Positions 1-9,432 of a stretch of DNA of 64,000 nucleotides are shown piece by piece (positions within the stretch are counted from its first letter, which is position 1; the number at the start of each line of letters is the position of its first letter). The notes under the pieces are model-generated. The model was not told where the DNA came from and ran no database searches. It saw nothing but the letters and a program-made list of their open reading frames with translations. The stretch is from Formosa sp030427735. Its GTDB lineage: Bacteria; Bacteroidota; Bacteroidia; Flavobacteriales; Flavobacteriaceae. The position numbers and the translations under genes are program-made. The DNA lies in the NCBI RefSeq assembly GCF_051200825.1, contig NZ_CP195158.1, positions 3,286,001 to 3,350,000 on the forward strand, written 5' to 3'.

Positions 1-263
1 AAATCGGCTTCAAAGTCTAACATGCCAGATCCAGAATTTACAAAAGCCTGCTTTACATGCTTAATCGCATTTATCATGTACAAGCGTTCTTGCTCAGAAT
101 TGATTGTGTGGCGCCCTTTTAACTCTTCGATCGTAGCATCCGATCCGATTCCTACATACAAATCGCCAAAACTCGCAGCTTCTTTAAAAAAAGCAACATG
201 CCCACTATGTAACATGTCGAAACAGCCAGAAACAAATACTTTTTTGTTTTTAGTTAATGTCAT
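1..263 (-). CDS. Adenylyl/cytidylyltransferase family protein (3' part cut by window edge)
   Basis: The N-terminal 87 residues of a gene read leftward out of the window; the rest is missing. A conserved beta strand is followed by GCFDMLHSGH (residues 13-22), which carries the HxGH nucleotide-binding signature of the TagD/RfaE-C/CoaD-like nucleotidyltransferase superfamily. Such enzymes transfer CMP or AMP from a nucleoside triphosphate to a phosphorylated substrate. The substrate cannot be deduced from this fragment. The ATG at 261-263 begins the domain directly, as in the family. It lies downstream of tRNA-Tyr and its terminator on the same strand, so it is probably transcribed separately. 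CoaD is a possible alternative, but the sequence around the motif looks more like the TagD/RfaE group. Confidence 0.75.
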   Translation of the reverse strand, partial: MTLTKNKKVFVSGCFDMLHSGHVAFFKEAASFGDLYVGIGSDATIEELKGRHTINSEQERLYMINAIKHVKQAFVNSGSGMLDFEAD

Positions 264-331
264 TACTGATAAAATAATTTATTTTGAAATTTTTCGTAGC
301 TGGCAAGATATGGCATTTAAAGGAATCAAAC

Positions 332-360
332 AAAAAAAGCAAGCTATATAGCTTGCTTTT
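332..360 (-). terminator. Intrinsic terminator of tRNA-Tyr
   Basis: Hairpin AAAAGCAAGCT / AGCTTGCTTTT with a four-base ATAT loop, followed on the minus strand by a T run, directly downstream of tRNA-Tyr. Confidence 0.8.
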
Positions 361-362
361 CG

Positions 363-444
<82 letters not shown>

Positions 445-455
445 AAAACCGGGTG

Positions 456-487
456 CAAATATACCACACTTTTTTATTTGTATCAAA
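456..487 (-). promoter_or_regulatory. Bacteroidota-type promoter of tRNA-Tyr
   Basis: On the minus strand TTTG (484-487) lies 20 nt upstream of TATATTTG (456-463). This matches the TTTG / TAnnTTTG consensus used by the primary sigma factor of Bacteroidota. The mature tRNA begins 11 nt after the -7 element. Confidence 0.8.
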
Positions 488-553
488 CAAAAAACGCATC
501 AATTTTCACCTTTACAATCTTACATCCTGATAATGAAGCTAAAGACCTTCATT

Positions 554-3268
554 TTACAACGAATATATAGCACGCAAGGTTACATATCGCGGCTGTATAA
601 TATAATCTGTAGCCCTTACAGACACATCGTTAGCACTACTTTGGCTTTGCGCTTTGGTATTTAAAAGGTTAGTTGCCTTTAACTCAAATTCCCACTTACT
701 GTCTTTATCTTTTCTGTATGCTAAAGAAGCATTCCAAAATTCGTAAGTATTAAGCGTTTCACTTTCATTTTTAAAATTATTATACGTATAATCGGTTTTA
801 AAGGTTAAAACCTTCCATATTAAAGCATCAAACTCTGCTCTTGGCGCCGAGGTATAAAATTTAGTTCTCGTATCGCCTTGATCGTTATCCTGAATGCTGT
901 AATTGTATCCAATTTCAAAATTTGGGGCTTCTCTAAAATTCGTTCTTAACTCCAAACCATAATTTTGAGTATAATTTTCGTTTACCGATCTTATATTTTG
1001 AATAAACTGATTGAATTTAGAATAACTAAAACGCCCATTGGCAGAAGCTTGAAACTTTCCAAAACGCTTCTGAAAACGTCCATTAGCAGACAAAGTTTCG
1101 TCAGCATAAGCCGAATTAAAAGGGGAATTCGACCGAATTACACTTTCAAAATTAGTGATATTACGAATCTGATCGATACTTTTGTTATAATTAATATTGG
1201 CAAAAACATTGGTATAATTAAACATATTGAAGCTAGAATAAGACAATCTAAGATTATGAGACAAAGCATTATCTAGCGATTCGTTACCACTAAAAAACGA
1301 GTTATATCCATTCATAACCAAACCTCTAGCCAATTGGGTAACATCTGTAAATTGTGTTTGCATGTTATAGGTCAACACAATTTGTTCGCTCTTTTTCAAC
1401 TGAATTCGCGCATCAAAATCGGGTAATATTTTAAAAAAGTCGTTATTGTACTTTACACCAAACTGGGTATTATCGGTATTATAAGCATGTATCGTTGCTC
1501 CCGGCGTAAAAGTAAACATGCCTGCTTTTAAAGTATAATGAAGCCCAACATACAAATCTAAAAACCCATATTCGATGTCGTTTTCGACTAAACCATCATT
1601 TACTGTAGGTGTAGGTTGATAACTTTCGCCACTGTCTAACAATTGAAAAATATTAGAGTTAAAAGCCTGATGGCTATAGATTGTTCCTAACGTAAAATTT
1701 AAATTGCTTTTTGTATTCAGCACATTAAAATAATCGACTTTAGCATCCATCTGATTAGACTTTACGCGCTTATCTTGATTCACGTTGTAGTTAATCTGAT
1801 CCATATCCAAACCTAAAATATCTGCTGTATTATCGTAAGTAGATTTCTCCTCAATAATAGCATTATAAAACGGATCTTCGTCTTGCCACAAATGCTGAAC
1901 TTCGAATGCAAAAATATGCTTGTCGCTTAGCGTATAGTAATAATTTAAATTTTGATTGATACTAAACGGACTCGACGATTCGTATTGCAAAGTATTACCT
2001 ATTACCGAAGAAAGTTCGTCGGCATCTTGCGATTCTTTAGACACACGCATCATTATATCGTAATCTAATTGATTATCGACATTGGGCTTATACAGCAAAC
2101 TTAACTTTGCCATTCCCAAATCGCTACGCTGTCTGGTATTACTTTCGGTAACTTCGTCGGGTACTCCTAAATCGGTATTGGTATAGGTTATACTATTAAT
2201 TTCCTGCATATCTATTCGGCTGCTCGAAAAGATACCAAATCCGCTTATATCTAATGTTTTTTTAGGGGAATAACTAAAATTAGCGGCACCAAACTTTGTA
2301 TTAATAGCTTTAGCTCTATTGTTTTGAAGCGCTGCAAATCCTAAATTATTACTTCCTAAATCTATGTTAGTACCACTGCTTCTACTAGGCGCTCTAAAAC
2401 CACCAGTAAAATTGAAATAATCGCGTCTGGAAAATGCTATTTCTCCAATATTATTTAAATCGCCTATTACATTTACACTGTATTTCGGACTGTAATAAAA
2501 CAATTTGGGCTGCAACACGTACAAACCGTCTTCGTCTGTTGCTCCAGCTACACCTGCCCCACCAGTAATGGTTCCGAACCAAAAACTTTCCTTGCCTTTT
2601 TTTAACTGAATATTAATTGCTACGTTATCCTGATTATTGGTAACACCACTAAGCTGACTTACCTCGGCAAAGTTTTTTAACACTTGAACTTTATCGACCG
2701 CATTCGATGGAATATTTTTGGTAGCCAATTTAGAATCGCCATCAAAAAAATCTTTACCATCTACCATAACCTTAGTTACGGTTTTACCTTCAACCTCTAT
2801 CTCGCCATCATCGTTAACCTCTACGCCTGGTAGTTTTTTTAATACATCTTCTAATTTACGCTCAGTTCCGTTTTTAAACGAATCGGCATTATAAATAAGA
2901 GTATCGCCTTTTACAGTAACCGGCATTTCGTAAACCAATTCTACTTCATCTAAAGCATTATCGGCTTCTAAGACAAATTCGTGAAATACATCGGTACTTT
3001 GGGTACTAATTTCGGCCTGGGCCGTTTTCATACCTATATAACTCACCTGCACACTATACGTCGTATTTTTAGCCACAGAAAGCCTAAAATTACCTTTATC
3101 GTTAGTAATCCCGTAAGTTTCTAAGGCATTAGTTTCTTTATTAATGGCTATGACGTTTGCTAATTCTAAAGGTGTTCCAACACTATCTTTTACGACGCCT
3201 TCTAATTTTAACTGACCAAACATTTGTGTAGCTACAAGCAAGACAAATACTGTAAGTAATTGTTTCAT
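554..3268 (-). CDS. TonB-dependent-receptor-like outer membrane beta-barrel protein
   Basis: 904 residues. A signal peptide (1-19) is followed by a CarboxypepD_reg-like Ig fold (about 20-100), a plug-like region (about 115-225) with GDTLIYNADSFKNGTE (121-136), LKKLPGVEV (143-151) and VDGKDFF (169-175), and a long barrel of the OMP_b-brl_3 type rich in alternating aromatic strands to the C-terminus. Such proteins sit in the outer membrane and probably import or bind a ligand with TonB energy; the ligand is unknown. The gene follows a GLPGLI gene by 25 nt on the same strand, a common pairing in Flavobacteriia, so the two are probably one operon. The ATG at 3266-3268 gives a clean signal peptide. 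Confidence 0.88.
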   Translation of the reverse strand: MKQLLTVFVLLVATQMFGQLKLEGVVKDSVGTPLELANVIAINKETNALETYGITNDKGNFRLSVAKNTTYSVQVSYIGMKTAQAEISTQSTDVFHEFVLEADNALDEVELVYEMPVTVKGDTLIYNADSFKNGTERKLEDVLKKLPGVEVNDDGEIEVEGKTVTKVMVDGKDFFDGDSKLATKNIPSNAVDKVQVLKNFAEVSQLSGVTNNQDNVAINIQLKKGKESFWFGTITGGAGVAGATDEDGLYVLQPKLFYYSPKYSVNVIGDLNNIGEIAFSRRDYFNFTGGFRAPSRSSGTNIDLGSNNLGFAALQNNRAKAINTKFGAANFSYSPKKTLDISGFGIFSSSRIDMQEINSITYTNTDLGVPDEVTESNTRQRSDLGMAKLSLLYKPNVDNQLDYDIMMRVSKESQDADELSSVIGNTLQYESSSPFSINQNLNYYYTLSDKHIFAFEVQHLWQDEDPFYNAIIEEKSTYDNTADILGLDMDQINYNVNQDKRVKSNQMDAKVDYFNVLNTKSNLNFTLGTIYSHQAFNSNIFQLLDSGESYQPTPTVNDGLVENDIEYGFLDLYVGLHYTLKAGMFTFTPGATIHAYNTDNTQFGVKYNNDFFKILPDFDARIQLKKSEQIVLTYNMQTQFTDVTQLARGLVMNGYNSFFSGNESLDNALSHNLRLSYSSFNMFNYTNVFANINYNKSIDQIRNITNFESVIRSNSPFNSAYADETLSANGRFQKRFGKFQASANGRFSYSKFNQFIQNIRSVNENYTQNYGLELRTNFREAPNFEIGYNYSIQDNDQGDTRTKFYTSAPRAEFDALIWKVLTFKTDYTYNNFKNESETLNTYEFWNASLAYRKDKDSKWEFELKATNLLNTKAQSQSSANDVSVRATDYIIQPRYVTLRAIYSL

Positions 3269-3293
3269 ATTTAATTTTGAATTGGGCTGTTAA

Positions 3294-4124
3294 TTATGGG
3301 CGACCGCCACCTCTTCTACTCTGAAACATTTCTCGCATCTCCTCCATTTTCTTCTTCACAATAGCATCGTATTCTTCTTGAGTAACCTCTTTACCTTTTT
3401 TAGGCGCTTTTATCTCTTCTTTCTCTTTTGCATTAAGCACAATTTTAGAGCATAAAATTGCAGTCCTGTCGGCATTAACTTCTAAAATTAACCCTGGCAA
3501 TCCCCAGTATTCTCCTGGCCCCTGATTTACTGGAATTTGAGGTGTATACCATGCAGTAACAGTAATTTCACGTGATTGGTTCTCTTGATCTTTATTGTCG
3601 TCGCCTGGTCGTGGCGGTCTCATATTTCTGATATCCGAGCCACTAATTATCTTAACTGCTGTAGCTTTAAAACAGGTGTACTGCCCAATTTGCTTGGTTT
3701 CGTTCTCCATTTTCCATGTTAATTTTGGCAAGCTATCTTTAATTAAAAACTGCTTTCCGAAAAACTCTTGATCTTGAAGCCATTGATTGGTTTGTATGTT
3801 TTTATACTGCGGTCCCGAGGTAAAATTTCCCATCATTCTAAATCCGCGACCAGAACCCTGAGTAGGTGCTTCCAGCTTTTCTTCTTCTTTGTAAAGGGAT
3901 TCTGAGCGGTTGAAGGTAAGCACATACGATTTTTCCAACATGCTCTTCATGCGCTCTTCGATGCGCTTTTTTTGTTCTTCGCTTATTTGGCGTCCACCAA
4001 AATCTGGCATATCTGCAGTGGTTTTAGATTCGTAATACGCGACGCCCTGAAAATCGCTTTGCGCATGTGATACTGTAGTTAACACAGTAAAAAAGATAAG
4101 GAGAAATACGTTTTTAATTCGCAT
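3294..4124 (-). CDS. GLPGLI family secreted protein
   Basis: 276 residues with a signal peptide (1-21, ending SHA-QS). The family-defining motif GLPGLI is at residues 208-213, in the context EYWGLPGLILEV, followed by conserved beta strands. The GLPGLI family is a Bacteroidota-restricted periplasmic or outer-membrane-associated family of unknown biochemical function, usually encoded beside an outer membrane receptor, as here. The C-terminus ends in a charged, Gly/Arg-rich tail (QSRRGGGRP). It is probably the first gene of a two-gene operon with the downstream receptor. No confident promoter was recognised in the 79 nt before the terminator of the preceding gene. Confidence 0.9.
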   Translation of the reverse strand: MRIKNVFLLIFFTVLTTVSHAQSDFQGVAYYESKTTADMPDFGGRQISEEQKKRIEERMKSMLEKSYVLTFNRSESLYKEEEKLEAPTQGSGRGFRMMGNFTSGPQYKNIQTNQWLQDQEFFGKQFLIKDSLPKLTWKMENETKQIGQYTCFKATAVKIISGSDIRNMRPPRPGDDNKDQENQSREITVTAWYTPQIPVNQGPGEYWGLPGLILEVNADRTAILCSKIVLNAKEKEEIKAPKKGKEVTQEEYDAIVKKKMEEMREMFQSRRGGGRP

Positions 4125-4203
4125 AATGGTAACGATTAAGTTAATTTATAACCCTAAGACTTTAAAATGTGCTATTCGTTTAATTTCACCATTAATTATT
4201 TAA

Positions 4204-4234
4204 CAAAAAAAGGCTGCCTTTTCAGGCAGCCTCA
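4204..4234 (-). terminator. Intrinsic terminator of the 790-residue T9SS gene
   Basis: Perfect AGGCTGCCT / AGGCAGCCT stem with a GAAA-type loop, followed on the minus strand by TTTTTTTG. It begins 22 nt after the stop codon of the gene at 4256-6628. Confidence 0.9.
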
Positions 4235-4255
4235 TTTAAATACTTATGTTTTAAA

Positions 4256-6628
4256 CTATTTTTTAATGAACTTCTGTCTTCCAACAGCACCATTTTCAGT
4301 AGTCATTTCTAAAAAGTAGAATCCACTTTGTAAATTCGACACATCTACCTGGTTGTTGTTTAATGTTGCATTTATTTTTTGTCCGTTAATAGTGTAGATA
4401 GACACACTATTTATTTTAGCACCGGCAACATTAAGAATATTTTGAGTTGGGTTAGGATACAATTTTAAGCTTTCGAATTCTGGTTGCGCAATGCTTAAAG
4501 ACTCGTTAACCTCGTAACTAAACTCGTCTATTAAAACTGCTCTTGTCTTTCCTGTTGGCTTTACATATTTTATAACCAAGAACGTATCGTCTCCTGTGTA
4601 GTTCTCTAAATTAACCTCTACATCCTGCCATTCGTTATTGTACTCTATATCGTTACTACTTACTGTAGACAATAAAGTAAATGTCTCGTATTGTTCTGGA
4701 CTTGAAACCGTACCAATTTCTAAAAACACTTCGTCTTCATCTTCTGCAGTACTTTCATCGTAGAATGCAAACTTAATAGTTTTATCTGCTGATAAATCAG
4801 ATAACTCTGGACTGATTAAATACATCTCTGTAGTTAAATTTGCTCCATAAAAACGAACTGCCAACGCACCATCGTGAGGCGCTGGGATTATTCCTCCTCC
4901 TGACACTGTACGCATATTTCCTCCGCTAGGAAGTACAGACGTCCAACATGGTTGAATGTCTTGATTAGCTGATCCAGATTCAAAACTATCTGCAAATGGC
5001 GCTTCAAAAGCCGAACACAAGGTTAAAAAGTCTATCGGACCTTCCCAGGCACTAAAACCATCGGTCTCACCACAATTGGCTCTAACATATACACTATAGT
5101 TCGTATTAGGATCTAATCCTTCGGTAATCGAAACCGTAGCTTCGCCATTTACTGCCACACCACTGGTCTCAGCCGTTGGGGCTTCCGCTCCCATTTCTTG
5201 AACAAGATACTCCCAAGCTGTTTCTGCCGAAGCACTTGTTGTCCAGCTTACATCGGCACTTGTAGCCGTTACATTAGATACCGCTATGTCCTCTACCTCT
5301 AAACATGATGGCAAAGTCTGTAAACAAATATTATCTAAATATACACTAGAATTGTTAACCTCGTTGGTACGCTTGAAGGCAAAATACCCATCTGCGTTAT
5401 CAGGTAGAGTTACTCTAATTTCCTTATAGGCTGTATTACCCGGGTAAATGGTATCTACCGCTGTAAACGTTGATGCGTCTGCGGGATCTGTTATTGTTCC
5501 TACAATAATTCCTGCCTCTGCACTGCTCCCCTTTGCCATAAATACTACACGATGGTTGCCATCTGTCGCCACACTGCTTTCCGCTGAAATTAACATGGCA
5601 TCTTTGGCGGTTGCTGTACTAGCTATAGACAACGTAAAATAATAATCGCCCTCGAAAGCACTATAAGAACTTTTACTAATTCCAAAACTTCTACCATTAT
5701 ATCCATCTATAGCTTCCCAACACATCGGGATATCCCCTGAAGCATAGCTATCATCTTCAAAATCTTGACAAAACTCTCCCGGTTCTACATCGCAAGCCGT
5801 TCTAAAAGGCACAGGGCCTTGCCACGCGCCGTAACCATCAGCCTCACCACAATACGCTCTTACAAATACATAATAAACGGTATTGGCATCCAAACCGTCT
5901 ACGGTATGCGTAGTAGCATCTTCTACATCTAAAATTCCTGAAACTGGATCGCCTTCGTTAGTCGTTAACACTGCCGTTTGCCACTTGCTCTCTCCTGAAG
6001 CACTAGCATCCCAAGAAAACGATACACTATGTGCATCAAAAGTATCCAATGTTATATTTGATACTTCAAGACAAGTTGGCAATACTTCTATACAAAAATC
6101 ATCAAAATTTATTTGCTGCGCTCTTGCTCCTAAATCATGCTTTATAGCTATATACCTATCTGTTGTACTTGGCACCATTACTCTAATAGTAGTAGACTCT
6201 GAACTTGAATTTACTAATATATTCTCTTCAATGGCCGTAAAAACAGCATCCTCTGTATTTGTGGTTATGGTACCTACTGTAAACGTTGCATTTTCAGTAC
6301 CTACTACGGTAAAAGACAATCTGTGATTACCATCGAACAATGTTGCATCTTGTCCTGGTAATACCGACATTAATACACTATTCTCTGGGATTGTTGATCC
6401 TTCTCCAAAATATGCCGTATTATTATACATACGGAGTCTTCTTGATCCGTTAACATTTTGAACATTTGCGTATACAGCCGCTGTAACTCCCGTAGTATTT
6501 ATTAAAGTCCAATTTTCTGGCACCTGATTATTTGAAATCTCTTCAAAGTTTTCTGAATAATCGCATTGAGCGAATGTTTGCCAAAAGGACATAACAAACA
6601 CCGCTACTAGTAAGTAGTAGTTTTTCAT
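4256..6628 (-). CDS. Secreted multidomain protein with fibronectin type III domains and T9SS type A sorting domain
   Basis: 790 residues. A signal peptide (1-20) is followed by three MAM/cleaved-adhesin-like beta-sandwich modules (about 22-185, 285-440 and 540-705), separated by two fibronectin type III domains (about 186-277 and 441-535, both with the W...L...Y.VYVRA pattern). The C-terminal type A sorting domain (about 715-790) begins LKLYPNPTQNILNV and ends in the basic QKFIKK. The sorting domain directs export through the type IX secretion system, with surface attachment or release. No catalytic domain is recognisable, so adhesion or glycan binding is the likeliest role. It is divergent from another T9SS gene with which it shares a leader sequence. 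Confidence 0.88.
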   Translation of the reverse strand: MKNYYLLVAVFVMSFWQTFAQCDYSENFEEISNNQVPENWTLINTTGVTAAVYANVQNVNGSRRLRMYNNTAYFGEGSTIPENSVLMSVLPGQDATLFDGNHRLSFTVVGTENATFTVGTITTNTEDAVFTAIEENILVNSSSESTTIRVMVPSTTDRYIAIKHDLGARAQQINFDDFCIEVLPTCLEVSNITLDTFDAHSVSFSWDASASGESKWQTAVLTTNEGDPVSGILDVEDATTHTVDGLDANTVYYVFVRAYCGEADGYGAWQGPVPFRTACDVEPGEFCQDFEDDSYASGDIPMCWEAIDGYNGRSFGISKSSYSAFEGDYYFTLSIASTATAKDAMLISAESSVATDGNHRVVFMAKGSSAEAGIIVGTITDPADASTFTAVDTIYPGNTAYKEIRVTLPDNADGYFAFKRTNEVNNSSVYLDNICLQTLPSCLEVEDIAVSNVTATSADVSWTTSASAETAWEYLVQEMGAEAPTAETSGVAVNGEATVSITEGLDPNTNYSVYVRANCGETDGFSAWEGPIDFLTLCSAFEAPFADSFESGSANQDIQPCWTSVLPSGGNMRTVSGGGIIPAPHDGALAVRFYGANLTTEMYLISPELSDLSADKTIKFAFYDESTAEDEDEVFLEIGTVSSPEQYETFTLLSTVSSNDIEYNNEWQDVEVNLENYTGDDTFLVIKYVKPTGKTRAVLIDEFSYEVNESLSIAQPEFESLKLYPNPTQNILNVAGAKINSVSIYTINGQKINATLNNNQVDVSNLQSGFYFLEMTTENGAVGRQKFIKK

Positions 6629-6931
6629 TCTCTATTTAATTTTAGTTAATTTTCTCTAGAAGCAATATTATTAAAAAATTACGAAACCCACAGACTCAAA
6701 TTCCTTAAAAATTAACAATCTCTTTTCGTTATTCGTTAAATAAACACAGCTTTTATTAATAAAACATCAAAATATATTTTCACTCCAAAACACAACATGT
6801 TAAATATCAAATAGTTACAGGAAACAACATTAAAATAATGTACCGACCTACAAAACAAGACTTTAACATTTCAGAATTTCATATTATTAATTTTATATTA
6901 AATTTGTGCAAGAGAAATTAAATAGAGAAAA
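6629..6931. other. Divergent intergenic region between two T9SS genes
   Basis: 303 bp, very AT-rich, without a credible gene. It holds two outward-facing promoters. Both genes have related leaders: a -7-like element, then AGAGAAA(A)TTA, then AAATTAAATAGAGAA next to the ATG (plus copy about 6899-6931, minus copy about 6626-6670). Nothing else was recognised in the centre. Confidence 0.6.
6899..6906 (+). promoter_or_regulatory. Probable -7 promoter element of the 535-residue T9SS gene
   Basis: TAAATTTG matches TAnnTTTG and lies 26 nt before the ATG at 6932. No clear TTTG was found at -33, so the call rests on one element and position. Confidence 0.5.
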
Positions 6932-8539
6932 ATGAAAAAACTACTACTTTTAGGTCTAGTCATGGCCTGTCATGGCCTATGGGCACAAACCGATGAGCCA
7001 GAAGCAAACACAACACTTTTAGAAGAGTCGACCTCTTACGAATGCGAAAATAAAGTAACTGGAAACTTCCAGGGCTTTTCGCCTTCGGCAGCGATTACTT
7101 GCCCAGGTAAGCAAGAATTTAAAACCTTATGGTATAGATTACAACCCGCAAAAACAGCGAGATATGCTATTGCAGTAGACCAGTTAGGTATAGGCGGTGT
7201 AAATCTGTTTATATATGAAGGTTCCGCAAGTAATTTAACAGCTATTACAAGTGGCTGTTCTACAAGATATACCCAAATGGATTTTGAAGCCGGAAAAACA
7301 TATTACTTGTCCATAACAGGTGAATTTAGTACTACAGAATATGCAGCCTGTATTTTTGCTTTACCAGAACCTCCTAGTAATGATGAAGCTGAAAATGCCA
7401 TTGCCATGGAACTATCTACCTATGGTGAATGCGAAAACCAAATGTACGGACATGCTATAGGCGCTACAGTTTCGGAAGAAAATGCATGCTACGGCAATCG
7501 TGACGATGTTTGGTACACCTTTACTCCTAGCGCAACTAGTAATTACACTTTTATTTTGGAACGCATTAACAACTCGGCCGTTTCAGGTGTTGGTGTTTAT
7601 GAAGGTACACCAGGAAACTTAAGTCTGATAAGCTATGGTGATGACGATATTACTGCTGTTGGATGTGAAGGTAATCGTGCAAAAGTAACATTAGAAGCCA
7701 ATACCACTTACTATGTAAATGTATCTATAGGTAATACCTCGCGTGTAACCTATTTTAATTTATGCACTTACGAAACCCCAGCCCCACCAAGCAACGATAA
7801 TTGCGACAACGCTATAGAATTAACTGTAGGTGGCGATTTTGATAAAAGTGCCATAGTTGCAGATATCACTTCGGCAACAAGAGAAGAACGCCATATAGGA
7901 CCAAACTGCGATTTTTTCGAATGGGTATCGCCAAACGGAAATGGTAAAGATGTCTGGTTTACAGCCACCATACCTGCCTCTGGAAATTTAATTGTAGAAA
8001 CCCGTGCCTTTAGCGACGCTGAAGAACAATTTTTAAACGATACGGGCATGCAATCTTTTGTAGCTGGCACTTGTGATGCCCTAGAACCATACCGTTATAG
8101 TGATCCTGGTTATGATCAAGATGTATATTGCAACAAGTCTTTTTACGAAAACGAAGAATTAGGGCATGAATTTGCCGGCATGCGTTTTACTAATAAAACC
8201 CCTGGCGACAAGGTGTTATTTCGTGTGTATCCTTGGGCACACCAATACGGCAAATTTAAAATTGCAGCTTACGACGATTCATCTTTAAGTGTTACGGAAT
8301 TTGATAAAAACGGATTTGCGTTTTTCCCTAACCCAACTACAGATGTAGTAAATGTAAAATACATACACAACCTTACAAGCTTAACTGTAAATAACCTTTT
8401 AGGTAAAACGGTTATGACGGTTAATCCTAACTCTAAAAATGCACAATTAGATTTATCGGCATTAGCTTCGGGTATGTACATCGTAACTGCCAAGTCTGAC
8501 AGAAACGAAGTAACCAATTTTAAGGTAGTTAAAAAATAA
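6932..8539 (+). CDS. Secreted protein with PPC-like repeats and T9SS type A sorting domain
   Basis: 535 residues. A signal peptide (1-18, ending GLWA-QT) is followed by three related beta-sandwich modules of the bacterial pre-peptidase C-terminal type. Two linkers are near-identical in pattern (PPSNDEAENAI and PPSNDNCDNAI), and the repeated strands contain VWYTF / VWFTA. The C-terminal sorting domain (about 460-535) contains FAFFPNPTTDVVNV and ends FKVVKK. The protein is exported by the type IX system. No enzyme domain is visible, so the substrate is unknown; a binding or adhesion role is inferred. It is monocistronic, with a promoter at 6899 and a terminator at 8569-8606. Confidence 0.87.
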   Translation: MKKLLLLGLVMACHGLWAQTDEPEANTTLLEESTSYECENKVTGNFQGFSPSAAITCPGKQEFKTLWYRLQPAKTARYAIAVDQLGIGGVNLFIYEGSASNLTAITSGCSTRYTQMDFEAGKTYYLSITGEFSTTEYAACIFALPEPPSNDEAENAIAMELSTYGECENQMYGHAIGATVSEENACYGNRDDVWYTFTPSATSNYTFILERINNSAVSGVGVYEGTPGNLSLISYGDDDITAVGCEGNRAKVTLEANTTYYVNVSIGNTSRVTYFNLCTYETPAPPSNDNCDNAIELTVGGDFDKSAIVADITSATREERHIGPNCDFFEWVSPNGNGKDVWFTATIPASGNLIVETRAFSDAEEQFLNDTGMQSFVAGTCDALEPYRYSDPGYDQDVYCNKSFYENEELGHEFAGMRFTNKTPGDKVLFRVYPWAHQYGKFKIAAYDDSSLSVTEFDKNGFAFFPNPTTDVVNVKYIHNLTSLTVNNLLGKTVMTVNPNSKNAQLDLSALASGMYIVTAKSDRNEVTNFKVVKK

Positions 8540-8568
8540 ATTCTAGTTTTCCCCTAAAACTAATTATT

Positions 8569-8606
8569 AAAAGCGATTCTTTAATTTTAAAAGAGTCGCT
8601 TTTTTA
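8569..8606 (+). terminator. Intrinsic terminator of the 535-residue T9SS gene
   Basis: AAAAGCGATTCTTT / AAAAGAGTCGCTTTT hairpin with one imperfect pair, followed by a T run, 30 nt after the stop. Confidence 0.8.
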
Positions 8607-8649
8607 ATTTTAATAAAACAGTATACATGGAATTTTGTACTTTTCTATC

Positions 8650-9429
8650 ATGAAACTTTACCCTTTTATACTTTTAAGCTGTTGTTTTTGCTTTAACACT
8701 TTGGCCCAGATAAACGCTAAACTCATTAAAAAAGAGCAATTCCAGGCAACTACTGTAATAGATATCGATAATTTAAATACAAAATACTTTTGCAAACAGA
8801 ACGAACTCATTAAACAGTCCCCTAGCACAACTTACAGCTATTCTAACCTTCAATTGGGGAATTTAACACAAGTAAATACTTTTAACCCTTTAAAGTTGAG
8901 TTTATTCTACAAACCTTTTAATACGGTTGTTATTTTAGACAATCGACTTGCTGAAATTTATAAAATCGATTTTAACCAATTAACACCTTATCGCGATCCC
9001 GAATTTATAACCGCTGGCTACGACAATACGCTTTGGATTTTTAACAGCATCACCCAACAACTAGAACTTTACGACTATAAAAACAATACCACACGTACCA
9101 CAACAACCCCCATTAACAACCCTGTATTAGACCTTATTAGTAATTATAACTATTGTTGGCTATTGACCGACACATATATCTATAAATTTAATTACATGGG
9201 CTCGTTGGTCTTTAAAATTAAAAATGAAGGATTTAATAAGTTTGTACTAGCCAACGACGATTTAATACTTCAAAAAAACAACCAGTTATACTTTTTAAAA
9301 CAAGACCAAACTACGGCTGAAGACATACTAATCCCAGATTTAACAATAAAACAGTTTTTGGTAACCAACGAAACCTTGTATATTTACAGTAACGAAACCC
9401 TATATCAATTCCTCTTAAAAACAAAATAA
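8650..9429 (+). CDS. Hypothetical secreted protein upstream of deoxynucleoside kinase
   Basis: 259 residues from the ATG at 8650. This start is preferred over the in-frame ATG at 8635 because it gives a compact signal peptide (MKLYPFILLSCCFCFNTLA-Q) and because a promoter-like GGAATTTTGTAC lies between the two. The body has repeated short beta strands (patterns such as YDNTLWIFN, YNYCWLLTDTYIYKFN and NETLYIYSNETLYQF) that resemble blades of a beta-propeller; this fold is an inference. No catalytic motif is seen. It ends 3 nt before the kinase gene, so the two are almost certainly co-transcribed, although a functional link is not evident. Confidence 0.72.
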   Translation: MKLYPFILLSCCFCFNTLAQINAKLIKKEQFQATTVIDIDNLNTKYFCKQNELIKQSPSTTYSYSNLQLGNLTQVNTFNPLKLSLFYKPFNTVVILDNRLAEIYKIDFNQLTPYRDPEFITAGYDNTLWIFNSITQQLELYDYKNNTTRTTTTPINNPVLDLISNYNYCWLLTDTYIYKFNYMGSLVFKIKNEGFNKFVLANDDLILQKNNQLYFLKQDQTTAEDILIPDLTIKQFLVTNETLYIYSNETLYQFLLKTK

Positions 9430-9432
9430 CCT

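Noticed and set aside
22..351. 109-codon plus-strand open frame at the left edge
   Set aside because: Runs antisense through the nucleotidyltransferase fragment and into the tRNA-Tyr terminator; the minus-strand HxGH motif is decisive.
5883..6326. 147-codon open frame on the plus strand
   Set aside because: Antisense shadow of the T9SS gene; no start signal and no recognisable domain.
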